A DNA stretch of 22,346 bases from positions 1-22,346 of the forward strand of contig JAMOPZ010000010.1 in NCBI GenBank assembly GCA_027064245.1, given 5' to 3'. Source of the DNA: Campylobacterales bacterium. Its GTDB lineage: Bacteria > Campylobacterota > Campylobacteria > Campylobacterales > Arcobacteraceae. Below the pieces are notes generated by a model, which saw only the letters and a list, made by a program, of their open reading frames with translations, was not told the origin of the DNA and did no database searches. A program made the translations under genes and the position numbers. This document shows, piece after piece, positions 13,508 to 22,346 of this stretch; position 1 is the stretch's first letter; the number at the start of each line of letters is the position of its first letter.

Positions 13508-16078
13508 TTATTTGATTATAACTTTATTATCTACAATATCAAAAGTTATATTATCTCCCTCTTTTAGTTTATCTTCTAGTATTAGATCTGCTAATTTATC
13601 CTCTACTATCTCATATAAAGCTCTTTTAAGTGGTCTAGCTCCATATACAGGATCAAATCCCTCTTGTGCTATATAATTTTTTGCTGCATCTGTAAGGGTA
13701 AGTTTTATACCTTTTTGTTCAACTTTTGAAGCAATACCTTTAAACAATATATCAACAATTTTTGTAATAGCTTCAAGATTTAACTGCTCAAATATCACTA
13801 TATCATCAAGTCTATTTAAAAACTCTGGTCTAAAATGCATTTTTAGCTCATTTAATACCTCTTGTTTTCTATTTTCTTTATCACTTATTGAAATGATTTT
13901 ACTACTTCCTATATTACTTGTAAGAATTATAATTGTATTTTTAAAGTCAACCGTAACACCTTTGTTATCAGTTAGTCGTCCATCATCTAGTACTTGAAGA
14001 AGTATATTAAATACATCTGGATGTGCTTTTTCTATCTCATCAAAAAGTATTACACTATATGGTTTTCTTCGCACTGCTTCAGTTAGCTGTCCACCCTCTT
14101 CATATCCTACATACCCTGGAGCTGCACCTACAAGCCTACTAGCACTGTGTTTTTCCATATATTCACTCATATCAAATCTAATTAAGCTTTTTTCATCATC
14201 AAATAAAAATTTTGCCAAAGTTTTTGCACTCTCAGTTTTTCCAACACCTGTTGGTCCTAAAAACATAAAGCTCCCTATTGGTCGAGATTCATCGCTTAAA
14301 CCTGCTTTATTTCGCTTAATAGCTCGTGATATTGCTCTTAAGGCTTCATCTTGACCAATTACATCTTGTTTTAATACATCTTCAACTTTTAAGATTCTTG
14401 CCTTTTCACTTGTAAGCATTTTATTTACGGGAATTCCTGTCCATCTTGAAACTATACTAGAGATAGACTCTTCATCTACAAAGTTTTTAAGTAGTGTTCC
14501 ACTTTCTTGCATTTTTGCCCATTTTTGTTCATTTTCTTCTATTTGTTTTTCAAGTTCTGGAATCTCTCCATATTCTATTTTTGCTGCTTCATCAAATTTA
14601 CTTTCTCTTTTTGCAATTATAGCTTTGTTTTTTAACTCCTCTATTTTTACTTTTATATTTGATACTGCATTAAATGTCTCTTTTTCATTTTCAAATTGAG
14701 TTTCAAGACCTCTTTGTTTCTCTTTTAGATCACCTAACTCTTTTTCTATCTCTTTTAATCTATCTTTATTTGCTTTATTTTTTTCCATCTTTAAAGCTTC
14801 TTTTTCAACCTCTAGTACTCCTATAGCTCTTTTTACATTTGATAATACTGTAGGTTCTGACTCTATTTGCATTTTTAGTTCAGCTGCAGCTTCATCAATT
14901 AAATCAATTGCTTTATCTGGTAAAAATCTATCAGTGATATATCTATGGCTTAATTTTGCAGCAGCAACTAATGCACTATCACTAATAGTAACATTATGAT
15001 GAGTTTCTAGTTTCTCTTTTATACCTCGTAAGATTTGTAAAGCCTCATTAACACTTGGTTCATCTACATTTACAGGTTGAAATCTTCTTTGCATTGCAGT
15101 ATCTTTTTCAAAATACTTTCTATACTCTTTTAATGTAGTAGCTCCAATAGTATGTAACTCACCACGTGCTAGTGCTGGTTTTAGTATATTTGCAGCATCC
15201 ATAGATCCCTCAGATGCTCCAGCACCTATAATGGTGTGAATCTCATCTATAAAAAGAATAATATTTCCTTGCTTTTGCACCTCTTTTATTACTGCTTTTA
15301 ATCTATCTTCAAATTCACCTCTATATTTTGCTCCAGCAATAAGTGCTGACATATCTAGGCTTACTACTTTTTTATTTTGTAGTGAAGTTGGTACATCTTT
15401 TGCTACTATTCTTTGAGCTAATCCTTCAGCAATTGCAGTTTTACCAGTACCTGGTTCTCCTAGTAATATTGGATTATTTTTAGTTTTTCGTATTAATATT
15501 TGCATCATACGACTTATTTGTTCATCTCTTCCAATTACAGGATCTAGCTTCCCATCTATTGCTTGTTTATTTAAGTCAATTCCATATTTATCTAATGCTT
15601 CAAGATTATCATCTCCACTTTGGCTATCTACTTTTGCTCCACCTCTTATAGATTCTAACTCTTTTTTTATCTCTGATAAATCTATATATTTTCCTAAAAT
15701 ATCTTTAAATACTTTATCATCAAGATTTGCAATTATCCAAGTATCAACAGCTAAAAAGCTATCTCCTATACTATTCATAAGACCTTGTGCTTTTTGCAAA
15801 GAGTTAACTGTATTTCTACTTATTTTTATATTCTCTTTTGTTACACTACTTACACTTGGTAGTTTTGCTGCATAGCTTTTAGCTTCTAGTTCAATAGCAG
15901 CTTTATCAATATTTAGTTTATTTAATAGTTGGTTTAATACAGAATTTGTATTTGTTAGAAGTCCCCATACTATATGTACAATCTCAACTTCTTGATTTTT
16001 ATTATGTAAAGCTAGGCTTAACCCTGACTCTATAGTTTGGTTCATTTGGTTTGTTAGTTTTTCAAAAATATTATTCAT
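13508..16078 (-). CDS. clpB: ATP-dependent disaggregase ClpB (Hsp100)
   Basis: The start is set at the ATG at 16078 ([11 protein letters not shown]), giving 856 residues, the normal ClpB length. AAAGGATC precedes it, and the longer upstream frame would run through the CIRCE operator and promoter. Visible parts are the Clp-N repeat domain (1-145), AAA-1 with Walker A GEPGTGKT (207-214), Walker B LFIDEIHT and an arginine finger region, and the coiled-coil middle domain (about 405-520). AAA-2 follows with GPTGVGKT and [11 protein letters not shown], then the C-terminal D2-small domain with [11 protein letters not shown]. ClpB is a cytosolic hexamer that pulls proteins out of aggregates with DnaK. 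The CIRCE element and consensus promoter upstream indicate heat-inducible control by HrcA. Confidence 0.96.
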   Translation of the reverse strand: MNNIFEKLTNQMNQTIESGLSLALHNKNQEVEIVHIVWGLLTNTNSVLNQLLNKLNIDKAAIELEAKSYAAKLPSVSSVTKENIKISRNTVNSLQKAQGLMNSIGDSFLAVDTWIIANLDDKVFKDILGKYIDLSEIKKELESIRGGAKVDSQSGDDNLEALDKYGIDLNKQAIDGKLDPVIGRDEQISRMMQILIRKTKNNPILLGEPGTGKTAIAEGLAQRIVAKDVPTSLQNKKVVSLDMSALIAGAKYRGEFEDRLKAVIKEVQKQGNIILFIDEIHTIIGAGASEGSMDAANILKPALARGELHTIGATTLKEYRKYFEKDTAMQRRFQPVNVDEPSVNEALQILRGIKEKLETHHNVTISDSALVAAAKLSHRYITDRFLPDKAIDLIDEAAAELKMQIESEPTVLSNVKRAIGVLEVEKEALKMEKNKANKDRLKEIEKELGDLKEKQRGLETQFENEKETFNAVSNIKVKIEELKNKAIIAKRESKFDEAAKIEYGEIPELEKQIEENEQKWAKMQESGTLLKNFVDEESISSIVSRWTGIPVNKMLTSEKARILKVEDVLKQDVIGQDEALRAISRAIKRNKAGLSDESRPIGSFMFLGPTGVGKTESAKTLAKFLFDDEKSLIRFDMSEYMEKHSASRLVGAAPGYVGYEEGGQLTEAVRRKPYSVILFDEIEKAHPDVFNILLQVLDDGRLTDNKGVTVDFKNTIIILTSNIGSSKIISISDKENRKQEVLNELKMHFRPEFLNRLDDIVIFEQLNLEAITKIVDILFKGIASKVEQKGIKLTLTDAAKNYIAQEGFDPVYGARPLKRALYEIVEDKLADLILEDKLKEGDNITFDIVDNKVIIK

Positions 16079-16101
16079 TTTTAGATCCTTTAAAATATAA
16101 T

Positions 16102-16128
16102 TTAGCACTCTAATACTAAAAGTGCTAA
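16102..16128. promoter_or_regulatory. CIRCE operator (HrcA binding site) upstream of clpB
   Basis: TTAGCACTC (16102-16110), nine bases, then AAGTGCTAA (16120-16128). The consensus is TTAGCACTC-N9-GAGTGCTAA; only one base differs. It overlaps the predicted transcription start of clpB, a standard position for HrcA repression. A further TAGCACTT half-site follows at 16137-16144. Confidence 0.9.
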
Positions 16129-16132
16129 TAAA

Positions 16133-16161
16133 ATTATAGCACTTTAGTCTTAGATTGTCAA
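16133..16161 (-). promoter_or_regulatory. Consensus sigma-70 promoter of clpB
   Basis: On the minus strand, TTGACA (16156-16161) and TATAAT (16133-16138) are both perfect and are separated by exactly 17 bases. Transcription would begin near 16126, inside the CIRCE element. Such a full-consensus promoter is rare in this window and suits a strongly inducible, repressor-controlled gene. Confidence 0.88.
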
Positions 16162-16186
16162 GTATCAAAAAATAATTTTTATTTTT

Positions 16187-16531
16187 TTAATTATCTCTAC
16201 CTAATATATAATATACATCTTTATCTTTAACTTTTTCAAGTGTTATATGATATTTGTTAGCAAAATGATTTACTTCTGTTGTAAACTCAGTAATTAACTC
16301 TTTGCTCTCTTGTGTACTATCACATTTTATTTTAAAATATGGCTTACTATTTGATAATGCTATATAGCTATTTATATGTTTTAATCTATCATTAAAACTA
16401 ATAATATGTTTTGAAAACATATTAAAATTTTTAGTATTTTCTATAGCTTGTTTTACTTGATTTATCGTAGATTCACTATCTCCTAAAGCTAATTGTTTTG
16501 CTATAACTTCTGGTGTTACTTCTAAATTCAT
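16187..16531 (-). CDS. Small conserved-looking cytoplasmic protein, unknown function
   Basis: The 114-residue product has no signal peptide, membrane segment or motif that I recognise. It appears to be mostly helical for residues 1-60 (VTPEVIAKQLALGDSES), with a mixed alpha/beta second half (PYFKIKCDS, VYYILGRDN). It begins after a good AAGGATAAA ribosome binding site and follows hemL after a 28-base gap, so it probably shares the hemL transcript. clpB downstream has its own promoter. Codon use matches its neighbours, and nothing suggests recent transfer. Confidence 0.7.
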   Translation of the reverse strand: MNLEVTPEVIAKQLALGDSESTINQVKQAIENTKNFNMFSKHIISFNDRLKHINSYIALSNSKPYFKIKCDSTQESKELITEFTTEVNHFANKYHITLEKVKDKDVYYILGRDN

Positions 16532-16559
16532 TTTTATCCTTTTTTAATGGTTTTATATT

Positions 16560-17843
16560 TTATATTTTTTTCATCACTTTTTTAGCAGCTTTTAAACAGC
16601 TATCTATATCATCATTTGTCATAGTAGTACAGATAAATCCTGTTTCATACTGACTACAAGCAAAATAAAATCCCTCTTTTAACATACCGTTATGAAATGC
16701 TGCAAATCTATCAAAATCACACTTTCCAACTTCAGCCATATTTGTTGGCTTCTTTTTAGCAAAAAAGAATCCAAACATAGAGCCTCTAGTATCTACTTGA
16801 AGTGGGATATTGTTTTCTTTTGCTATTTTTTTAAGACCATTTGTAAGTCTAACAGCTTTTTTGTTTAGTTTTTTATATATTTTTGGATCAACTTTTAGTT
16901 TTTGTAAACTTTTTAACCCTGCAGCCATAGCTACTGGATTTCCACTTAGAGTTCCTGCTTGGTATATTGCACCATTTGGGCTTAATTGATTCATAATCTC
17001 ATCTCTTGAAGCAAATGCGCCAACTGGCATACCAGCTCCTATTACTTTACCAAAAGTAATAATATCTGCTTTTATATCTGTAAGTCCACTAGCACCTTTT
17101 AAACTAGCTCTAAATCCACTCATAACTTCATCAAATATAAGTAATGCTCCATATTTATCACAAAGATCTCTACAAGCTTTTAAAAACTCTTGTGTTGCAG
17201 GAACCAATCCCATATTTCCTGCAATTGGCTCAATAATAACACAAGCTATTTTACCTTTTGATTCTTTAAATGATTTTTTTAACTGTTTTATATTGTTATA
17301 TTCACTTAAAATTGTATGTTTTACAAGATCTGCTGGTACTCCTGGGCTACTTGGAGCTCCAAATGTAGCCATACCTGATCCTGCACTTACAAGAAGTGAA
17401 TCACTATGTCCATGATAACACCCCTCAAATTTTATGATATTATCTCTTTTTGTCACACCTCTTGCTAATCTAATTGCACTCATAACTGCTTCAGTTCCAG
17501 AGCTTACAAATCGCACTTGATCTATATGATCATACATATTAACAATCTCTTTTGCTAAAGCAGTTTCTAAAGTAGTAGGTGCTCCAAAACTAAGCCCTTT
17601 TTTTGTAGTTTTTATAACCTCTTTTTCTATATCTTTATCACAATGCCCAAATATAAGTGGACCCCAACTTTGTACAAAATCAAGATATTTATTTCCATCT
17701 ATATCAAAAAGATAGCTTCCTGTTCCACTTGCTATAAATGGTGGAGTTCCACCTACACTATTAAATGCCCTTACAGGAGAATCAACCCCACCAGGGATAA
17801 CTTTTTTTGCATCTTTATATGCTTTTATACTTTTTTGAAACAT
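16560..17843 (-). CDS. hemL: Glutamate-1-semialdehyde 2,1-aminomutase
   Basis: This PLP enzyme converts glutamate-1-semialdehyde to 5-aminolevulinate, the entry point of heme synthesis from glutamyl-tRNA. The start is placed at the ATG at 17843 ([12 protein letters not shown]), which has AAAAGGA at a suitable distance and gives 427 residues, the family length. An ATG nine codons upstream would overlap the preceding gene and lacks a ribosome binding site. Visible motifs are [43 protein letters not shown] and [14 protein letters not shown] with the PLP-binding lysine. It starts 13 bases after the carbonic-anhydrase-like gene. Confidence 0.96.
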   Translation of the reverse strand: MFQKSIKAYKDAKKVIPGGVDSPVRAFNSVGGTPPFIASGTGSYLFDIDGNKYLDFVQSWGPLIFGHCDKDIEKEVIKTTKKGLSFGAPTTLETALAKEIVNMYDHIDQVRFVSSGTEAVMSAIRLARGVTKRDNIIKFEGCYHGHSDSLLVSAGSGMATFGAPSSPGVPADLVKHTILSEYNNIKQLKKSFKESKGKIACVIIEPIAGNMGLVPATQEFLKACRDLCDKYGALLIFDEVMSGFRASLKGASGLTDIKADIITFGKVIGAGMPVGAFASRDEIMNQLSPNGAIYQAGTLSGNPVAMAAGLKSLQKLKVDPKIYKKLNKKAVRLTNGLKKIAKENNIPLQVDTRGSMFGFFFAKKKPTNMAEVGKCDFDRFAAFHNGMLKEGFYFACSQYETGFICTTMTNDDIDSCLKAAKKVMKKI

Positions 17844-17856
17844 ATTTTTCCTTTTA

Positions 17857-18381
17857 TTATCTATATTCATCTTTAAATTTTACATATCTTGCAGCATGTT
17901 CTACTAGATTATCTACTTGCTCTTTTGATAGTGTTTTTACAACTTTTGCAGGATTTCCAAGTATTAAACTATGTGGAGGAAATATTTTATTGCTGGTTAC
18001 AAGCGAATGGGCTCCTACGATACTGCCTTCTCCTATTACTGCACCATCTAGTATAGTAGCACTCATACCTATTAAGCAACCATTTTCTATAGTACAGCCA
18101 TGAAGCATAACTTTATGACCTATTGTTACATCATCTCCTATAATAGTAGGATTTCCATCACTCATATCTTCTTTTTTATAATGAGTTACATGAACCATAG
18201 ATAGATCTTGAATAGATGTTCTTTTTCCTATACGAATCTTATGTACATCACCTCTTATTACTGTACCAAACCAAATAGAACTATCTTTTCCAATTTTTAC
18301 ATTTCCTATTACATCAGCACTGGGTGCTACCCAAGCTTTTTTATGTATTTTTGGAAACCATTGTTTAAATTTTAATAACAT
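17857..18381 (-). CDS. Gamma-carbonic-anhydrase-like left-handed beta-helix protein (YrdA/PaaY family)
   Basis: The 174-residue product is built of hexapeptide repeats (I-G-x-x-x-x and V-I-G-x-G-S types from about residue 18 to 145), which fold as a left-handed beta helix and trimerise. Likely zinc ligands are in VHVTH (H64/H67) and GHKVMLHGC (H89, H94). [10 protein letters not shown] and N/Q-x-Q-D (Q58-D59) match YrdA/gamma-CA proteins. Members are carbonic anhydrases, thioesterases or of unknown activity. A TAGGAG site precedes the ATG. Next to hemL in the same direction; the pairing does not prove a shared pathway. Confidence 0.88.
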   Translation of the reverse strand: MLLKFKQWFPKIHKKAWVAPSADVIGNVKIGKDSSIWFGTVIRGDVHKIRIGKRTSIQDLSMVHVTHYKKEDMSDGNPTIIGDDVTIGHKVMLHGCTIENGCLIGMSATILDGAVIGEGSIVGAHSLVTSNKIFPPHSLILGNPAKVVKTLSKEQVDNLVEHAARYVKFKDEYR

Positions 18382-18437
18382 CTTTTACTCCTATAATACA
18401 CCTCTTAATATATTAAATTAAAATATAAAAAGAATAA

Positions 18438-18468
18438 AAAAAGTTAGCATAAAATATGCTAACTTTTT
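18438..18468. terminator. Intrinsic terminator of the por operon
   Basis: AAAAAGTTAGCATA (18438-18451) pairs with TATGCTAACTTTTT (18455-18468), giving a 14-bp perfect stem with a three-base loop. On the minus strand the stem is followed by a run of seven T's. It lies 24 bases after the porB stop codon. Confidence 0.88.
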
Positions 18469-18491
18469 AATAAAAATCTACACAAGTTAAA

Positions 18492-19478
18492 TTATACTCT
18501 TGCTTCTTCTCTTTTTTGTAAATAAACCCATTGTGCATCCACTCTTTTTTGCCACTCTTCTAATAAATATTCATATTCAGGTTTAAATAGATGTTTAAAT
18601 CTAGGTTGAGCACCTAAATAATCCCTAACAGGAACAATATTTTTTGGTCTATAAGTTATATTTAACTCTCTACCATTAATTATCTCATATAAAGGAAACA
18701 CTAAAGAATCAGTTGCAAGATCAGATACTTCAATAGTTTGATGCATAGGAAATTTCCACTCTGTTGTACAAGCAGACATAGCATTTATATATACAAATCC
18801 ATCAGTATTAAACCCTTTTTGTATTTTTTTAACCATATCTTTCCATTTATTTGGAGCAACTTGTGCTACATAACTAGCACCATTTGATGCCATTATAGAA
18901 AGCATATCTTTTTTATTTTGTTTCATACCATAACTATCAGATCCAGCTGGAGCAGTTGTAGCACTAGCACCTATTGGTGTAGATCCACTTGCTTGTCCAC
19001 CTGTATTTGCATAAACTTCATTATCAAGACATACATACATCATATTGTGACCTCTATCACAACATCCACTTATCCATTGAAAACCTATATCATATGTAGA
19101 TCCATCTCCACCAAAAGCTACAAATTTTGGCTCTGGAGTATCTGCAGATATTCTACCTTTTCTTCTTAAAGCTTTATTTGCAGCTTCTGCTCCAGCAATT
19201 GCAGTAGATCCGTTTTCAAAACCGATATGTATCCAAGAACAATCCCAAGAAGTATGAGGATATATAGCTGTACAAACTTCTAAACAACCAGTACTAGCTC
19301 CAACTACTAGATTATCGTTTGTAGCATTTAGTATCTCTCTTACAATAATTGAGTGAGCACATCCAGGACAAAGTACATGTGCCCCTTCAAATCTCTCTGC
19401 TGCTGTTGAGTAAGTTTTTAAGTTTTTAATCTCTCTATTTCCTTGTGGTCCACAACCACCTAATAAACTACAGCTCAT
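18492..19478 (-). CDS. porB: Pyruvate:acceptor oxidoreductase, beta (thiamine-diphosphate) subunit
   Basis: The 328-residue catalytic subunit has the four cluster cysteines CPGC (C37, C40), C65 and C237, the TPP motif GGDGSTYDIGFQ (123-134) and DNEVYANTGGQ (152-162), the last characteristic of pyruvate oxidoreductases. The complex makes acetyl-CoA and CO2 from pyruvate and CoA and reduces flavodoxin or ferredoxin; it is reversible. The ATG is one base after the porA stop, with GAGGGG as ribosome binding site. It closes the porCDAB operon and is followed by a strong terminator. Confidence 0.96.
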   Translation of the reverse strand: MSCSLLGGCGPQGNREIKNLKTYSTAAERFEGAHVLCPGCAHSIIVREILNATNDNLVVGASTGCLEVCTAIYPHTSWDCSWIHIGFENGSTAIAGAEAANKALRRKGRISADTPEPKFVAFGGDGSTYDIGFQWISGCCDRGHNMMYVCLDNEVYANTGGQASGSTPIGASATTAPAGSDSYGMKQNKKDMLSIMASNGASYVAQVAPNKWKDMVKKIQKGFNTDGFVYINAMSACTTEWKFPMHQTIEVSDLATDSLVFPLYEIINGRELNITYRPKNIVPVRDYLGAQPRFKHLFKPEYEYLLEEWQKRVDAQWVYLQKREEARV

Positions 19479-19479
19479 A

Positions 19480-20721
19480 TTAGTTCCCCTCTACATTATA
19501 ATATTTTAACTCTGGTCCTCTTACACCTACCCACTCTTGGATAGATCCAGATAATTTACCATTTTCTACATCTTTTGCAGCTTTTTTATAGATATCTTCA
19601 AGTTCAATAACTGTCATATCTCTACCACCTAAACCATATATAACATTGCTCATAATAGGTCTAGCTGGAGTATTTATAAGTGCTGAAGATATATCTTGGA
19701 ATAGTTGTCCAAGTTGACCTCCTGGTGCACTTCTATCCATACATACTACTGCTTTTGCATCTTTTAATGCATTTGCTATTTTTTCTATTTGAGTTGGTCT
19801 AAATACTCTTGGCATCATAACACCAGCTTTTATTCCTTGCTCTCTCATATTATCAGCTGCTATATGTGCACTTTCATATGTAGTACCAAGTGCTACTATA
19901 ATTACATCTGCATCTTGAGTTTTATAAGTTTCAATCATATTGTACTTTCTACCACTTATTTGTTCAAATTCAGCAAAAACCTCTTCTATAACAGAAGCAG
20001 ATTTCATCATTGCATCATTTTGTTTTGCTTTGTGTTCCATATGCCAATCTGATTCTGTTTGAACACCATGTGTTACAGGATGATCAAAATTAAGTAGTGA
20101 GTTTACTTCAAGATAATCTCCTACAAATTTACCAGCTACTTCATCTGAAAGTGGTCTTACATTTTGAGCTGTATGAGATGTCATAAATCCATCTTGATTT
20201 GATATAACAGGAAGTCTTACATCTTTATGTTCTGCAATTTTAAATGCACATAAAGTTAAATCATAAGCCTCTTGAGGATTACATGCATCTAAACTTATCC
20301 ATCCACTTTGAGATGTTAAATATAGATCCGAATGATCTCCATTTACATTTAAAGGTGCTGCTAAAGCACGATTAACAAGACATAAAACAATAGGCATTCT
20401 CATACCACTTGCTTGATAAAGTACCTCTATCATCAAAGCTAAACCTTGAGATGCAGTTGCAGTTGCTACTCTAGCTCCTGCTGCTGCTGCTCCTACACAC
20501 CCTGACATAGCAGCATGTTCTGATTCAACAATTACAACTTCACCATCTATATAACCATTTGCATGAAAAGAAGCATATCCCTCAACAGTACCAGTAGATG
20601 GAGTAATAGGATAAGCAGATATCACATCAACACCAGCTTGTCTTAAAGCACTAGCATTTGCATAGTTCCCATCCCAAACTTCTACCTCATTTAGTTCCAT
20701 AGTTTTTTTATTTTGTGCCAT
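19480..20721 (-). CDS. porA: Pyruvate:acceptor oxidoreductase, alpha subunit
   Basis: The 413-residue product carries the alpha-subunit motifs: SAYPITPSTGTVE (residues 35-47), VESEHAAMSGCVGAAAAGARVATATASQGLALM with the TPP-activating glutamate, and the RALAAPLNVNGDHSD segment typical of pyruvate oxidoreductases. The second domain holds the C-terminal transketolase-like strands (DVIIVALGTTYES) and the MDRSAPGGQLG segment. Its ATG overlaps the porD stop by one base (TAATG), so translation is coupled. Confidence 0.96.
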   Translation of the reverse strand: MAQNKKTMELNEVEVWDGNYANASALRQAGVDVISAYPITPSTGTVEGYASFHANGYIDGEVVIVESEHAAMSGCVGAAAAGARVATATASQGLALMIEVLYQASGMRMPIVLCLVNRALAAPLNVNGDHSDLYLTSQSGWISLDACNPQEAYDLTLCAFKIAEHKDVRLPVISNQDGFMTSHTAQNVRPLSDEVAGKFVGDYLEVNSLLNFDHPVTHGVQTESDWHMEHKAKQNDAMMKSASVIEEVFAEFEQISGRKYNMIETYKTQDADVIIVALGTTYESAHIAADNMREQGIKAGVMMPRVFRPTQIEKIANALKDAKAVVCMDRSAPGGQLGQLFQDISSALINTPARPIMSNVIYGLGGRDMTVIELEDIYKKAAKDVENGKLSGSIQEWVGVRGPELKYYNVEGN

Positions 20722-21185
20722 TATTTCTCACCTTTTTTCTTTTTTTCTGGCCATTGATTTAGCGCATCTTCATTTGTAATTTGCTCATTGAACATTACTA
20801 ATGATTTTGGATTTGTTGGACATACATCACTACATATACCACAACCTTTACAGTGATTATAATCGATCCCTACCATCTCTTTATCTCTTGAGATAATAGA
20901 ACTATCTGGACAATATACCCAACAATTTTGACAATCTATACATAAATCTACATTCCAAACTGGTTTTACAACTCTCCAGTCCCCTACATATTTATTCATA
21001 GAGTTTGTTTCTGCTACATTTCTATCTTCTGGTAAAGTTGTTACAACTGGTGCTTGAATCTCACCATCAAAAGAGTAAACAGCAGCTCCTGGAATCACTT
21101 CATCCCAACCTTGATCCCAAATTGAGTTTTCAAATTGTTCTTTACTTTTATATAAATTATTTACTACATCATTATGTTGTGCCAT
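20721..21185 (-). CDS. porD: Pyruvate:acceptor oxidoreductase, delta subunit (2[4Fe-4S] ferredoxin)
   Basis: The 154-residue protein ends in a ferredoxin domain with C82, C85, C88, C92 and C112, C115, C118, C122, two CxxCxxCxxxCP clusters. The first 75 residues form an N-terminal extension without cysteines (VIPGAAVYSFDGEIQ), longer than in archaeal PorD but as expected in Campylobacterota. It relays electrons from the TPP site to the soluble acceptor. The upstream porC stop (TAG) forms part of this gene's TAGGAG ribosome binding site. Confidence 0.95.
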   Translation of the reverse strand: MAQHNDVVNNLYKSKEQFENSIWDQGWDEVIPGAAVYSFDGEIQAPVVTTLPEDRNVAETNSMNKYVGDWRVVKPVWNVDLCIDCQNCWVYCPDSSIISRDKEMVGIDYNHCKGCGICSDVCPTNPKSLVMFNEQITNEDALNQWPEKKKKGEK

Positions 21186-21194
21186 TATCTACTC

Positions 21195-21758
21195 CTAGTT
21201 TACTTCATCATATGCACGCTGAATAGCTAACATATTTGCATCTATTATTTTTTGAGGTAATTTAGCCAATACTTTTTTCATAGCATTTTTAAACTCTTCA
21301 ATCTCAAACATACCACTTATTTTCATAAATGCACCAAGAACTGGTGTATTAGGAATTGGTCTTCCTATAGTTTCTTGTGCTATTGTTAGACAATCAAGTG
21401 TATGCACTCTATCTTCTCTACCTTGTAAAGCTGGAATTAAAGATATTAATTCATCTTTACTTAAATGAGTAGTGATAATATATTGAGTTGTTTCTTTCTC
21501 ATGCTCTGTTATATCATCTGTAAAAGCTAAACCTGGATCTATAACAAAAACATAATCTGGTTTCATATATTTTTCGTGGTTTAAAATAGGTTGATCATCA
21601 ATCTTATTATAGGCAGTCATAGACGCACCCCTTTTTGCAGAACCATAAAAAGCAAAAGCTTGCACTTGCTTACCTGTTGCTGCAACAACTGAACCTAAAC
21701 CTTTAGCACCTGTAACTGCACCTTGACCAGCACGACTGTGCCATCTAATTTCTAGCAT
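21195..21758 (-). CDS. porC: Pyruvate:acceptor oxidoreductase, gamma subunit
   Basis: The start is set at the ATG at 21758 (MLEIRWHSRAGQGAVTGA), giving 187 residues. TTAGGAGAG sits just ahead of it, and that ribosome binding site would lie inside the gene if the in-frame ATG seven codons upstream were used. The RWHSRAGQGAV motif, the AFYGSAKRGASM segment and the C-terminal QRAYDEV are those of POR gamma subunits. The subunit helps bind CoA. First gene of porCDAB, the order known in Helicobacter pylori. Confidence 0.95.
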   Translation of the reverse strand: MLEIRWHSRAGQGAVTGAKGLGSVVAATGKQVQAFAFYGSAKRGASMTAYNKIDDQPILNHEKYMKPDYVFVIDPGLAFTDDITEHEKETTQYIITTHLSKDELISLIPALQGREDRVHTLDCLTIAQETIGRPIPNTPVLGAFMKISGMFEIEEFKNAMKKVLAKLPQKIIDANMLAIQRAYDEVN

Positions 21759-21808
21759 ATTCTCTCCTAATTTTTTCAACTAAACTTTAAAAATAAATTT
21801 AACTGATA

Positions 21809-21838
21809 ATTATATGAAGTAATTTTAAGCAATTACAA
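21809..21838 (-). promoter_or_regulatory. Likely promoter of the por operon
   Basis: On the minus strand, TTGTAA (21833-21838) and a perfect TATAAT (21809-21814) with an 18-base spacer, about 50 bases upstream of the porC start. It fits in the 93 bases between the HAD phosphatase stop and porC. Confidence 0.55.
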
Positions 21839-21851
21839 CTTATATTAACCT

Positions 21852-22346
21852 TTAGCTAAATTGTTTTTTTACTAAATTAACTGCTTCTAAAGAATTTGTA
21901 ACAATTTTATCACTATATAATTTTAATTCATCTTCCACACCATAACCACACAATACTCCAATAGAGCTAATATTAGCATCTCTTGCTGCTATTAGATCTA
22001 GTTTTGTATCACCTATCATATATATATCTTTTGTAGGTTTTGCACCTAAATTTTCTAAAGCTTTTAATATAGGCTCTGGATGAGGCTTAGGGTATTGTAC
22101 CTCTTGAAACCCTATTATTGTACTAAAATAGTGCATAACACCTTTGTTTTCTAGTAAAACTTTAGAGTATTGGGTAGTTTTTGTAGTTACAATTCCAAGT
22201 GTTGCAAAAGAATAAGCCTCTTTAATAGCCTCTTGTGCATATGGTAACATCACTGTTTTTTCATTTGATATTTTACGATAATGTTTTTTATAACTTATTA
22301 CATAGTTTTTTATATCATTTTTAGCGACACCTAACTCTTCAAACAT
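21852..22346 (-). CDS. HAD-superfamily phosphatase, phosphoglycolate-phosphatase-like (partial)
   Basis: The visible 164 residues are the C-terminal two-thirds of a HAD hydrolase; the N-terminal DxDGT nucleophile motif lies beyond the window edge. The methionine at 22346 is not a real start. Motif II (GIVTTK, T54), motif III lysine (PKPHP, K87) and motif IV (GDTKLDLIAA, 112-121) are present. FQEVQYPKPHPEPI is the usual region of Gph/PpaX-type phosphatases, and the cap helix bundle fits subfamily IA. Phosphoglycolate or a related small phosphate ester is a likely substrate, but the family is broad. Confidence 0.8.
   Translation of the reverse strand: MFEELGVAKNDIKNYVISYKKHYRKISNEKTVMLPYAQEAIKEAYSFATLGIVTTKTTQYSKVLLENKGVMHYFSTIIGFQEVQYPKPHPEPILKALENLGAKPTKDIYMIGDTKLDLIAARDANISSIGVLCGYGVEDELKLYSDKIVTNSLEAVNLVKKQFS

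Noticed and set aside
16079..16168. A 30-residue N-terminal extension of ClpB.
   Set aside because: It would translate the CIRCE operator and promoter; ClpB families start at the [13 protein letters not shown] sequence, which has its own ribosome binding site.

Overview
The window looks like a piece of a low-GC Campylobacterota (epsilonproteobacterial) chromosome. The signs are strongly AT-biased codon use, AAGGAG-type ribosome binding sites, complete oorDABC and porCDAB operons in the gene order known from Helicobacter and Campylobacter, and a set of small Campylobacterota-style genes. The genus cannot be fixed from this sequence; an Arcobacter- or Sulfurimonas-like organism would fit. No tRNA, rRNA, CRISPR array, transposase or phage gene was seen.

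Layout. 1-1260: end of a secretion or pilus ATPase gene and a GspF/PilC-family inner-membrane protein (+). 1366-4265: 2-oxoglutarate:acceptor oxidoreductase operon oorDABC (-), convergent with the first pair across a shared terminator. 4436-6002 (-): an OmpA-family envelope protein and a manganese-dependent inorganic pyrophosphatase gene broken by a frameshift. 6120-7040 (+): cmoB, for tRNA wobble-uridine modification. 7037-10358 (-): an apparent five-gene operon with a small helix-turn-helix regulator, a small membrane-anchored protein, an FtsX/MacB-type permease, its ATPase, and an eight-helix membrane protein whose conserved-looking Cys/His motifs all fall on the predicted periplasmic face. 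10487-13451 (+): a compact divergent operon with an active-site-less uracil-DNA-glycosylase-like protein, a lipoprotein, a HIT-family protein and a YgjP-type metalloprotease. 13508-16078 (-): clpB behind a consensus sigma-70 promoter and a CIRCE operator. 16187-18381 (-): gamma-carbonic-anhydrase-like protein, hemL and a small unknown gene. 18492-21758 (-): pyruvate:acceptor oxidoreductase operon porCDAB. 21852-22346 (-): partial HAD phosphatase.

How the genes work together. The two 2-oxoacid oxidoreductases interconvert pyruvate/acetyl-CoA and 2-oxoglutarate/succinyl-CoA with low-potential electron carriers. They serve the oxidative or reductive TCA cycle, and the sequence does not say which direction dominates. 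hemL starts tetrapyrrole synthesis, clpB handles heat-damaged protein, and cmoB tunes decoding.

The most unusual part is 7037-10487. A self-contained regulatory region holds two 19-bp dyads whose centres are 42 bp (four helical turns) apart. One dyad sits inside the regulator's own promoter and departs from symmetry at the base the -10 hexamer needs. It controls an uncharacterised exporter-like cassette with a periplasm-facing Cys/His membrane protein. This is the best candidate here for an undescribed system; its substrate is unknown.
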